The notes beneath the pieces were generated by a model, which was not told the DNA's origin, did no database searches, and saw nothing but the letters and a program-made list of their open reading frames with translations. A stretch of DNA of 64,000 nt from assembly GCF_900142915.1 (NCBI RefSeq), contig NZ_FRCM01000004.1, positions 657,649 through 721,648 on the forward strand, read 5' to 3'. How positions within the stretch are numbered: position 1 is the stretch's first letter; every line of letters starts with the position of its first letter. Both the position numbers and the translations under genes were made by a program. The stretch is from Mucilaginibacter sp. OK098. GTDB taxonomy: Bacteria; Bacteroidota; Bacteroidia; Sphingobacteriales; Sphingobacteriaceae. Positions 50,022-58,420 of this stretch are shown piece after piece.

Positions 50022-51731
50022 CTATAAACTTCCCCCAAACCTTATCCCTTTCACATTTAACTGGATCGTTCTTCGTTCTTTCCAAACATTTTCTTCAATG
50101 GTATAGCACATATCAAAAGGCATGTCTTTTAGCAGCTGGGGCAAATATTCGCCTTGGTTAAATGCAATGCAATCAAAAATAGCTGAATCGTCCTGCATTA
50201 CCGTCATTTTTATATGATTGCTACCCACTAAACCTGCATAACCGCTAACATACACATTTTTACTTATGAATACCGGCGCCATGTTCTCCGGCCCGAAGGG
50301 CGCAAACTGGTTCAGGATCCTGAAAAACTTTGGTTCTACCTGGCTTAAACGTAATTCTGCGTCAATCTGTATCTGCTGGATCAATTGTTCGGGTTTTATA
50401 GTAGCGCTTACCACTTCCTCAAACCTGGCTACAAAGGCTTCCACATTCTCGGGGAGCATAGTTAGCCCCGCCGCGTATTTATGGCCACCAAACTGGATCA
50501 GCAGGTCGCTGCAACCACAGAGCGCCTCGTACAGATCGTATCCCAAAACAGAACGTGCCGAGCCTGCCACATGTCCGTTTGAGCGGGTAAGCACAATGGT
50601 TGGGCGGTAATATTTTTCTGTAAGGCGTGATGCCACAATGCCAATAACGCCCTTGTGCCAGTTTTCATTAAACAAAACAGTTGATTTTTTACTAATGAGC
50701 ATTTCATCCCTGTCAATCATCCCCAGTGCTTCATCGGTTATTGATAAATCATGCCCTTTGCGTTCCGTATTTCTTACATTGATAAGCTCGCTTTTTTCTT
50801 TGGCAATATTTCCCTCACTTGCAATCAGCAATTCAACCGCGTGTTTGGCATCATCAATTCGTCCGGCGGCATTTATCCTCGGGCCGAGTAAAAACACCAC
50901 ATCAGATATGGTGTAATAGTTCCCCCTACCGGCAACCTCCATCAGGGTTTTAACGCCCATACAAGGGTTATTATTTATTTTTTGCAGGCCCATGTGGGCC
51001 AACACCCGGTTTTCGCCGGTTATGTGTACAATATCACAGGCTATGCTAATGGCCACCAAATCAAGATAGCAATCAACCTCGCTAAACGGGATGTCGTTTT
51101 TTTCGGCATAAGCCTGGATCAGCTTAAACCCAATGCCGCAGCCCGATAGTTCTTTATATGGATAATTGCAATGCAGTTGTTTTGGGTCGAGGATGGCAGC
51201 GGCGGCAGGCAATTCATCGCCCGGCAGGTGATGATCGCAAATAATAAAGTCGACACCCTTTGTATTGGCATATGCAATTTTATCTACCGATTTAATACCG
51301 CAATCAAGCGCTATTATCAGCTTAAAATCATGTTCGGCGGCGTAGTCAATACCTTTTGTTGAGATGCCATACCCTTCCAGGTAACGATCGGGAATATAGT
51401 ATTCCAGCTTATCGTAATATTTTCTGAAAAAACTGTATACTAAAGATACTGCGGTAGTACCGTCAACATCATAATCACCATAGATCAAGATCTTTTCACC
51501 GGCAGCCATAGCAGCTTCAATCCGCAATATGGCCTGCTCCATACCGGCCATCAGGAAGGGATCGTGCAGGTGCCGGTTATCGGGCCTGAAAAACAGGCGG
51601 GCTTCATCGTAGCTTTTAATACCCCTGTGTATCAGCAAGGTACTTAAAACAGGATCAATACTTAATGCGGCAGCTAAATTTCGTACTTCTTCATCGTCAG
51701 CATTATCGCGTACTGCCCACCGTTTATTCAT
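50022..51731 (-). CDS. recJ: single-stranded-DNA-specific exonuclease RecJ
   Basis: A 569-residue 5'-3' single-strand DNA exonuclease of recombination and mismatch repair. DHH-domain motifs DYDVDGTTAV, ALDCGIKSVD and ICDHHLPGDELP, then the DHHA1 GSARSVLGYDLYEAL and GGHKYAAGLTM, then an OB-fold C-terminus. I use the ATG at 51731 (MNKRWAVRD), because the longer reading translates a TAATCTCTAAC-type spacer array. A TATCTTTA/TACCTTTT promoter-like pair precedes it. The whole metal-binding set is intact. Confidence 0.96.
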   Translation of the reverse strand: MNKRWAVRDNADDEEVRNLAAALSIDPVLSTLLIHRGIKSYDEARLFFRPDNRHLHDPFLMAGMEQAILRIEAAMAAGEKILIYGDYDVDGTTAVSLVYSFFRKYYDKLEYYIPDRYLEGYGISTKGIDYAAEHDFKLIIALDCGIKSVDKIAYANTKGVDFIICDHHLPGDELPAAAAILDPKQLHCNYPYKELSGCGIGFKLIQAYAEKNDIPFSEVDCYLDLVAISIACDIVHITGENRVLAHMGLQKINNNPCMGVKTLMEVAGRGNYYTISDVVFLLGPRINAAGRIDDAKHAVELLIASEGNIAKEKSELINVRNTERKGHDLSITDEALGMIDRDEMLISKKSTVLFNENWHKGVIGIVASRLTEKYYRPTIVLTRSNGHVAGSARSVLGYDLYEALCGCSDLLIQFGGHKYAAGLTMLPENVEAFVARFEEVVSATIKPEQLIQQIQIDAELRLSQVEPKFFRILNQFAPFGPENMAPVFISKNVYVSGYAGLVGSNHIKMTVMQDDSAIFDCIAFNQGEYLPQLLKDMPFDMCYTIEENVWKERRTIQLNVKGIRFGGSL

Positions 51732-51852
51732 ATCTTTGTAGCTTAAAAAAAGGTAAAGATAGGGATTAGTGATCAGAGGTTGGCGGTTAGAGATTAGGAA
51801 AATTCTTAATAAAAATAACAAACAGCGAATTTTGAACCAGGACAATTTTAAC

Positions 51853-52539
51853 ATGCCGGATATTTCAACAATAAATGATCAAATGGTAGAAATACCGGGC
51901 GGAAAAATTGAGTTGAGAGATGATAGAATAAAACATAACTGGAGCGTTGAAATAGAACCATTTTTGCTTGCCCGGTTTCCTGTTACCCAGGAGCTATATT
52001 TTGAAATCACAAAAGAATCTCCCGCTTCATTTAAAGGTGATAAAAAGCCGGTGGAAACGGTATCATGGAAAGACGCGGTGATATTTTGTAATTTATTCTC
52101 TGAAAAAGCGGGATTACAACCTTGTTATTATTTGAGCGCTGATAGCACAGAAATAACATTTGACCCAAAAGCCAACGGTTACCGGCTTCCCACTGAAGCT
52201 GAATGGGAATATGCCTGTAAAGCCGGTACAACAGGAAGCAGGTATGGGGAGATTGATACCATTGCCTGGTACAAGGACAATTCAGAAGGAATGACACATG
52301 ATGTAGCAATGAAGACGCCTAATTCATGGGGATTGTATGATATGCTGGGTAATGTTTGGGAGTGGTGCTCGGATATTTATGATGAAACTGTTTATGGTTC
52401 CTACCGGATATTCCGGGGCGGTGGCTGGTGTGATGAAGTAAGAGGTTGCCTGGCTACTAACCGCAGACGCAGCCATCCATCATCATTTAAAATTGATGAC
52501 CTTGGATTTCGGGTAGCAAGAAATTTGAAGGACAAATAA
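51853..52539 (+). CDS. SUMF1/FGE-sulfatase domain protein
   Basis: A 228-residue formylglycine-generating-enzyme-fold protein. The fold motifs are present: RLPTEAEWEYACKAG, GNVWEWCSDIYDE, RGGGWCDEVRG and DLGFRVAR. Catalytic FGE cysteines are not clearly conserved in the usual positions, and no sulfatase gene is nearby, so the protein may be one of the many non-FGE members with unknown binding role. No signal peptide. I use the ATG at 51853. It is divergent from recJ. Confidence 0.85.
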   Translation: MPDISTINDQMVEIPGGKIELRDDRIKHNWSVEIEPFLLARFPVTQELYFEITKESPASFKGDKKPVETVSWKDAVIFCNLFSEKAGLQPCYYLSADSTEITFDPKANGYRLPTEAEWEYACKAGTTGSRYGEIDTIAWYKDNSEGMTHDVAMKTPNSWGLYDMLGNVWEWCSDIYDETVYGSYRIFRGGGWCDEVRGCLATNRRRSHPSSFKIDDLGFRVARNLKDK

Positions 52540-52621
52540 AAAAGCAATCGTTCAAATGTGGACGTATGAACGGGCGTGCAGGTGGGTTTAAAACAATGGT
52601 ATTTTGAAATTATTCTTTACA

Positions 52622-52711
52622 CGCAGGGCGTTACCCTGCGCTGGCATATTAGGCCCTTTCAGGGTCAGGGAATTTTGAAGTTCTATTACAATCTCAAGGC
52701 CCTGAAAGGGA
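52622..52711. repeat. palindromic repeat, CGCAGGGCG family, single degenerate unit
   Basis: CGCAGGGCGTTACCCTGCG, then GGCCCTTTCAGGGTC and GGCCCTGAAAGGG as the inner pair. The closing hairpin seen at 1339 is missing here. The rest of the 277-bp spacer shows no gene. Confidence 0.85.
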
Positions 52712-52816
52712 GAAGTATTGCGAAGATGGAACGCGAATACGATAATAAACATCAGTCCTAAAAGACATTTAGAACATTCAAGGTTTAAAACCTTATAGTA
52801 TTATAAAAAACACAAA

Positions 52817-53587
52817 ATGAAAATATTCACATTAAGCGAGGGCTCTTACTCTGTTGATGCAACCAAAAAGTTTATCCCTTTTAATCCCGAAACGGATAGC
52901 CCGAAGGACAGGCCAGCGTCTTTATTTATCCACGTTAACCCCTTTTTAGTGCAAACCGATACCGATCTTATTCTTCTGGATACAGGCCTCGGCTATAAAG
53001 ACACCCGTGATGAGCTTTTTGTTCATCAGCATATTCGTAATGCCGGTTTTGATCCGGATGAGGTAAGCCTTGTAATTATGTCGCACCTGCATTATGACCA
53101 CTCTGGCGGGCTGGTAGTTGAGCGGAACGGCAAACTGCTACCCAGCTTTCCGAAAGCGCAGCATGTTATTCAGAAACAGGAATGGGAAACCGGGCTGTCA
53201 GGCGCTTCATCATCTTATCATAAAGAAATTTTCGAGGCATTACAAGGCAATGTCAACCTAACCCTTGTTGAGGGCAGCGGAACGTTTAAACCAGGAATCA
53301 GGTATGAACTATCAGGCGGGCATGCCCCTTACCATATGGTAATATGGATTGAAAGTGAAGGCGACAAATGCTTTTTTGGAGGCGATGAACTACCCGAACC
53401 GGAGCAATTGATCAGAAAGTTTATAGCGAAGTATGATTATGATGGCCGTAAAGCGATGCAGCTTAGGGAAGATTATGGCAAAATAGCGGCAGCAGAAGGT
53501 TGGACTTGTTTATTTTACCATGCAAAATCGTTATGTGTGGGGAAGGTTATTTATAACGAAGATCATTTTAGGGTAATGCCCGCTTAA
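52817..53587 (+). CDS. MBL fold metallo-hydrolase
   Basis: A 256-residue metallo-beta-lactamase-fold hydrolase. The zinc motif SHLHYDHSGG is intact, with further ligands in GGHAPYHMV and FFGGDELPE and a terminal YHAKSLCVGKV. The group is that of AHL-lactonase-like/AttM-type hydrolases, but the substrate is not defined. No signal peptide. Its stop codon overlaps the convergent receiver gene by four nt. Confidence 0.9.
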   Translation: MKIFTLSEGSYSVDATKKFIPFNPETDSPKDRPASLFIHVNPFLVQTDTDLILLDTGLGYKDTRDELFVHQHIRNAGFDPDEVSLVIMSHLHYDHSGGLVVERNGKLLPSFPKAQHVIQKQEWETGLSGASSSYHKEIFEALQGNVNLTLVEGSGTFKPGIRYELSGGHAPYHMVIWIESEGDKCFFGGDELPEPEQLIRKFIAKYDYDGRKAMQLREDYGKIAAAEGWTCLFYHAKSLCVGKVIYNEDHFRVMPA

Positions 53588-54003
53588 GCAGTATCTTCAA
53601 CTTTAAAAAGTTCAACTATTTTTTCAACGTTCAGTGGCTTCGAAATAAAATCTTTTACAAGGGGGTATGAGCGCGCCTTATTAATATCATTACTAAACAC
53701 AGATGATGAAATGATATAAATTTTGCATTTGCCTGCCGGATCAATATTTAAGCGTTTAAACTCATCTAAAAACTCCCACCCATTCATAATAGGCATATTT
53801 ATATCCAGCAAAATATAATCAGGTAATTTTTCCGGATTTGCTTTCTGGATCTCAACCAACTGATCAATAGCATATTTCCCGTTAAGGCAGGCCATGATCT
53901 CGGTATTCATAAGCGCTTTCTTTATTAGCTTGATGGAGATGAAGTTGTTTATTTCGTCATCATCAACAAGTAAAATACTAACGGATCTGCTATTAAACTC
54001 CAT
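53584..54003 (-). CDS. single-domain response regulator (receiver)
   Basis: A 139-residue CheY-like receiver without an output domain. N-terminal acidic patch ILLVDDDEINNF, phosphoacceptor Asp in YILLDINMPIMNGWEF, Ser/Thr position in YIISSSVFSNDI and Lys in KDFISKPLNVEKI. No histidine kinase is nearby. Single-domain receivers of this type often act downstream of hybrid kinases (inference). Tail-to-tail overlap of four nt with the MBL gene. Confidence 0.93.
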   Translation of the reverse strand: MEFNSRSVSILLVDDDEINNFISIKLIKKALMNTEIMACLNGKYAIDQLVEIQKANPEKLPDYILLDINMPIMNGWEFLDEFKRLNIDPAGKCKIYIISSSVFSNDINKARSYPLVKDFISKPLNVEKIVELFKVEDTA

Positions 54004-54192
54004 ATGGATAAATTATGATATGCTTTATACGCAACAAAAATTTAAAAGGTTATATTCCTTTTGAGAAAAATTAAATAGATTTATAGTTAATAGTTTAACG
54101 ATAGATATTATAATCGATTGCTCAATCCGGTAGATTATTGGGTAATATTGATTAAAATTAATATTTTAGGCTGAACATTCCAAAAGCTTATA

Positions 54193-56616
54193 ATGAAAAA
54201 AATTTACCTGCTTGTTATATTATCAATTAATTTATTAACAATTGCAAAAGCGCAAAAGCCCGGCGACTTTGAATCGAAGACAAAAGGATTAACTAAATAC
54301 ACCGGTTATTTTAATTTTTACTGGGATGAAAATACCGGCCGGGTCTTACTGGAAATAGATAAGCTTAATACCGAATTTTTGTATGTTAACTCCCTCCCCG
54401 CCGGCGTAGGGTCAAACGATTTAGGTTTAGATCGCGGACAAATTGGCGAGAGCCGGATAGTTAAATTTATTAAAAGCGGGCCAAAGGTCCTGCTAATTCA
54501 ACCCAATTATGCTTACAGGGCAGTTAGCAATAATGCCGATGAAAGAAAATCGGTTGAAGAGGCATTTGCGCAATCGGTTATATGGGGGTTTAAAGCCGAG
54601 GCACAGGATGGAGACAAAATATTGATAGATTTTACACCCTTTTTGCTGCGCGATAGTCATCATCTTGCCGACCGCTTAGGCGGCAGCGACCAGGGAAATT
54701 TTAATTTAGATGAATCCCGCTCAGCCATTTATTTGCCCAATACAAAAGGATTTCCTGAGAACTCTGAATTTGAGGCTACCATAACAATAGACGGAAAAGG
54801 TAAAGGCAGTGAAATAAGCTCCGTAACACCTGATCCTAATTCAGTTACCGTAAGGATGCACCACTCGTTCATCAAACTGCCTGATGATAATTATAAAGTG
54901 CGCAAGTTTGATCCCCGTTCTGGTTTTTATGACATGAGTTACATGGATTATGCCACGCCGATAGACCAGCCGATTGTTAAGCACCTGCTTACCCGTCATC
55001 GCCTGCAAAAAAAGGATCCAACAGCAGCAATGAGCGAAGCCGTAAAACCTATTGTTTATTATGTAGACCGTGGTGCGCCCGAACCTGTACGCACTGCATT
55101 GATGGAAGGTGCAGCATGGTGGAACCAGGCATTTGAAATAGCCGGGTATAAAGATGCCTTCCAGGTAAAATTATTACCCGAGGATGCCGACCCGATGGAC
55201 ATCCGTTATAATATCATTCAGTGGATCCACCGATCAACCCGGGGCTGGTCATACGGTGCATCTATTGATGATCCACGCACCGGGGAGATCATTAAAGGAC
55301 AGGTATCTTTAGGATCATTGCGCGACAGGCAGGACTTTTTAATTGCCGAAGGCTTGTTACAACCCTACGAAGATGGCAAACCTACCAGCGATAAAATGTT
55401 AAAGATGGCCATTGCCCGCCTGCATCAGCTTGCGGCACACGAGGTTGGCCATACGCTTGGTCTGCAGCATAATTTTGCAGCCAGTACAAATAACAGGGCA
55501 TCGGTAATGGATTATCCACCGCCAGCTTTTACCTTAAACGCAGATGGCACAATTGATCTGTCAAATGCCTACACCACTGAAATTGGTACCTGGGACAAGC
55601 GCGCTATACTTTATGGTTACCAGGATTTCCCTGCCGGCACTAATGAGGATGAAGCCCTAAAAGGCATCTTAACTGAAACATTAAAACAGGGGCAGCTATT
55701 TATTACTGACGAAGATGCCCGGCCCGAAGGTAGCGCCCATCCCCTTGCCCATCTATGGGACAATGGCAAAAACGCAGCCGATGAACTAAACAGGCTGATG
55801 GACATCCGCAAGCATTTGCTGGATAACTTTTCTGAAAAAGCTATCAGGCAGGACGCACCTATGGCAACTATTGAAGAGGCCCTGGTGCCCATTTACCTGC
55901 TGCACCGTTACCAGGTGGAAGCAGCCTCAAAAATGCTTGGCGGTTTGTATTATACCTATGCCGTTAAAAACGATGGTCAGCCAACAACCCGCTTTATCCC
56001 GCCTGCCGAACAATGGAAAGCTTTTAATGCGCTAATGTTAACCATCAGCCCGAATGCGCTGGCGCTGCCTGAAAAACTAATAGAAAAAATTCCGCCAAGG
56101 CCTGATGGTTATCCAAGAACAAGGGAGCTGTTTAAATCGCGCACAGGGCTTACATTCGATCCGATGGCTGCTGCTGAATCTGCTGCCGCAACTACTTTAT
56201 CATTTATGCTGCAGCCCGAGCGTGCGGCAAGGCTGGTTGAATATAACTCGCGCGATGTTACCCAGCCGGGATTGATAGCTGTAGTTGATAAGTTAATTGC
56301 TTTAACGTGGAAAACCCCGCAACAGGGAGGCTATAAAGGCGAACTGCAACGCCTGGTAAACAATTTAACATTAAGACAGTTATTAGTCCTGGCAGCTAAC
56401 GGGAAAGCACCCGAAAGTGTGAGGGGGATTGCCCTGATGGAAATAGATGAATTGAAGAAATGGATGATCATCAGCGTTAGTTCAGCCAGTGGCAATACGA
56501 AGGCAAACCTTATCTTCGGCCTTTCGCAGATCAGCACGTTTGAAAAAGACCCGGCGCAGTTTAAACCGGCTGCCGTGGTTGCAATGCCAGATGGAAGCCC
56601 GATTGGAGAGAATTGA
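54193..56616 (+). CDS. secreted zinc-dependent metalloprotease, DUF5117/DUF4953 type
   Basis: An 807-residue exported protein. Signal peptide 1-20 (ending IAKAQ). A DUF5117-like beta domain (~30-290, GYFNFYWDENTGRVLLEID) precedes the metzincin-like catalytic domain with the zinc signature HEVGHTLGLQHNF and the Met-turn VMDYPPPAF. A helical C-terminal domain (DUF4953, ~520-800) follows. Frequent in Bacteroidota and other soil bacteria, with unknown substrate. Preceded by a 190-bp AT-rich spacer without recognised repeats. Confidence 0.9.
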   Translation: MKKIYLLVILSINLLTIAKAQKPGDFESKTKGLTKYTGYFNFYWDENTGRVLLEIDKLNTEFLYVNSLPAGVGSNDLGLDRGQIGESRIVKFIKSGPKVLLIQPNYAYRAVSNNADERKSVEEAFAQSVIWGFKAEAQDGDKILIDFTPFLLRDSHHLADRLGGSDQGNFNLDESRSAIYLPNTKGFPENSEFEATITIDGKGKGSEISSVTPDPNSVTVRMHHSFIKLPDDNYKVRKFDPRSGFYDMSYMDYATPIDQPIVKHLLTRHRLQKKDPTAAMSEAVKPIVYYVDRGAPEPVRTALMEGAAWWNQAFEIAGYKDAFQVKLLPEDADPMDIRYNIIQWIHRSTRGWSYGASIDDPRTGEIIKGQVSLGSLRDRQDFLIAEGLLQPYEDGKPTSDKMLKMAIARLHQLAAHEVGHTLGLQHNFAASTNNRASVMDYPPPAFTLNADGTIDLSNAYTTEIGTWDKRAILYGYQDFPAGTNEDEALKGILTETLKQGQLFITDEDARPEGSAHPLAHLWDNGKNAADELNRLMDIRKHLLDNFSEKAIRQDAPMATIEEALVPIYLLHRYQVEAASKMLGGLYYTYAVKNDGQPTTRFIPPAEQWKAFNALMLTISPNALALPEKLIEKIPPRPDGYPRTRELFKSRTGLTFDPMAAAESAAATTLSFMLQPERAARLVEYNSRDVTQPGLIAVVDKLIALTWKTPQQGGYKGELQRLVNNLTLRQLLVLAANGKAPESVRGIALMEIDELKKWMIISVSSASGNTKANLIFGLSQISTFEKDPAQFKPAAVVAMPDGSPIGEN

Positions 56617-56658
56617 TATCGGATGTTCGATTTCGGATTTAAGTTAATTTAAAGAATT

Positions 56659-57675
56659 ATGTCAAAACCAATAATAACAGGCCTTATGGCCTATGGAATG
56701 TCGGGCCGTATCTTTCACGCGCCGTTTTTAGCCACCAATCCAGGGTTTAAGTTTAAGGCTGTGGTTGAGCGGAGCGAGAAAAAGGCTGCTGCCCGCTACC
56801 CGAATGTTATCAGCTATGCTTCAATTGATGAATTGCTGGCCGATGATGAAATTGAACTGGTGGTTATTAATACGCCCAACAACACCCATTTTGATTTCAC
56901 CTTGCATGCCCTTAATGCCGGTAAACATGTATTACTCGAAAAACCTGCAGCGGCAACAAGCGCCGAAGTGAAAATCATGTTCGACCTTGCACATAAGAAG
57001 AACCTGCACCTGATGCTGTACCAAAACCGCCGGTATGATAGCGGCTTTATGCTGATAAAAGATGTAATTGAGAGCGGGCGGCTTGGTGAGCTGATAGAAG
57101 TCCATATGCGTTTCGACAGGTATAAGGCTGCGCTTGGCACAAAATTATTTAAAGAGAAAAAAGAAAATGCTGCCAATGGTTTGGTTTATGACCTCGGGCC
57201 GCACCTGATTGACAATATAATAGCCCTGTTCGGCAAGCCATTGAGCTTTACCAAAACAACAGGCATCTATCGCGAAGGATCAGAAGTGGCGGATTATTTT
57301 AATTATCACCTTAAATACCCGAACCAGCTGAATGTATACTTAACTGCAGGCTTGTTATTAGCAGAGGTATTGCCCGGCTTTGCTGTTTACGGGACACTCG
57401 GCAGTCTGGCAAAAGAGCGCTGCGATACCCAGGAGGCCCAGCTTGACAACGGCATGCTGCCAACCGATTCTGGCTTTGGCATTGAACCCGAAGGCAGCGA
57501 CGGAAAACTGGTAATTATGGGGCTGGACAACCAAAAGAATATAGAGTATCTATCGCCGCCAAAAGGAAATTATAATGGTTTATTTGATGCCGTTTATCAT
57601 ACAATCCGTAATAATGCGTTATTCCCCGTAACGGAAGAGCATGTTGCCTGGCAATTAGAATTGCTTGAAAAGTAA
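56659..57675 (+). CDS. Gfo/Idh/MocA family oxidoreductase
   Basis: A 338-residue NAD(P)-dependent oxidoreductase. The N-terminal Rossmann domain GLMAYGMSGRIFHAP has a YGMSG loop instead of the usual G(F/L)GxxG. The conserved NTPNNTHFDF and the EKP motif in HVLLEKPAAATSAEV are present, and the C-terminal half is the substrate-binding domain (DLGPHLID as catalytic-site histidine region). Such enzymes act on sugars or polyols. It follows the metalloprotease after 42 nt but is functionally unrelated. Confidence 0.92.
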   Translation: MSKPIITGLMAYGMSGRIFHAPFLATNPGFKFKAVVERSEKKAAARYPNVISYASIDELLADDEIELVVINTPNNTHFDFTLHALNAGKHVLLEKPAAATSAEVKIMFDLAHKKNLHLMLYQNRRYDSGFMLIKDVIESGRLGELIEVHMRFDRYKAALGTKLFKEKKENAANGLVYDLGPHLIDNIIALFGKPLSFTKTTGIYREGSEVADYFNYHLKYPNQLNVYLTAGLLLAEVLPGFAVYGTLGSLAKERCDTQEAQLDNGMLPTDSGFGIEPEGSDGKLVIMGLDNQKNIEYLSPPKGNYNGLFDAVYHTIRNNALFPVTEEHVAWQLELLEK

Positions 57676-57718
57676 AAATATCGTATATATGTCCCCTGAT
57701 AATTTGCAATTAAAAACA

Positions 57719-58207
57719 ATGAAGAAATTAGTATTTTTTTTATGCCTTATAGCAGCAGTTAGCTGTAGCAGTGCACAAACCTTTACCCCGCCGCCCGCTA
57801 TCCCTCCTTACAAAATATTAACTTCCGACAGCGTAAATATAACCCCGGCTAATCTTAAAAAGGATAAAGCTACTATGATCATCTATTTTGCGCCGGATTG
57901 CAGTCATTGTCAGCATTTAATGTTCGAGCTTAAGCCGCATATGAAAGAGCTTAAAAACGTGCAGGTAATAATGATAACTTTTGTACAGCAAATTAAAGCA
58001 ATCCAGGTTTTTGCCCGTGATTTTGATCTGAAGAAATACCCCAACTGGACAGTTGGCACCGAAGGGTACACCTATAAAGTGCAACAATATTATCATGTAG
58101 CTACTACCCCATACATCGCTATCTATGATAAAATTGGGAAGCCGGTTAAGTATATTGATAAAGACCCTAAAGTTGAAGATATTTTAGCAGCAACTAAAAA
58201 GCTATAG
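57719..58207 (+). CDS. thioredoxin-like thiol-disulfide protein, exported
   Basis: A 162-residue exported protein with a thioredoxin-like fold. Signal sequence 1-~19 (LIAAVSCSSAQ); a lipobox-like LIAAVSC could alternatively give a lipoprotein. The redox pair is in FAPDCSHCQHLMFEL (CxxC), and the cis-proline region is YHVATTPYIAIYD, as in TlpA/ResA-like proteins. It would act in the periplasm. The start is the ATG at 57719, which lies 44 nt after the oxidoreductase stop. Confidence 0.87.
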   Translation: MKKLVFFLCLIAAVSCSSAQTFTPPPAIPPYKILTSDSVNITPANLKKDKATMIIYFAPDCSHCQHLMFELKPHMKELKNVQVIMITFVQQIKAIQVFARDFDLKKYPNWTVGTEGYTYKVQQYYHVATTPYIAIYDKIGKPVKYIDKDPKVEDILAATKKL

Positions 58208-58420
58208 AGAATCACAATAAAACCTTTCAATCCTGTGCTCTATGCGTACCTCTCATTGACCTTTGTGGTTTATTTTTAACTGCAAAAATCACTGAGAAGG
58301 AATTGAGTTTACAGAGATTAAATTTAAAATAGCACTCCGTAACCAAAAAATTACCAATAAATATCAACAAAGTTACAAGCATTATTGCCGTACAAAATGT
58401 AAAAAGGTGATTTTTGCGGC

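Noticed and set aside
51769..51852. Longer N-terminus of the SUMF1-like protein and of recJ
   Set aside because: Both extensions translate the TAATCTCTAAC-type spacer array between the two genes on opposite strands.
53584..53587. Four-nt overlap of the MBL and receiver genes as sign of functional link
   Set aside because: The genes are convergent, so the overlap gives no cotranscription; overlapping ends are common in compact genomes.
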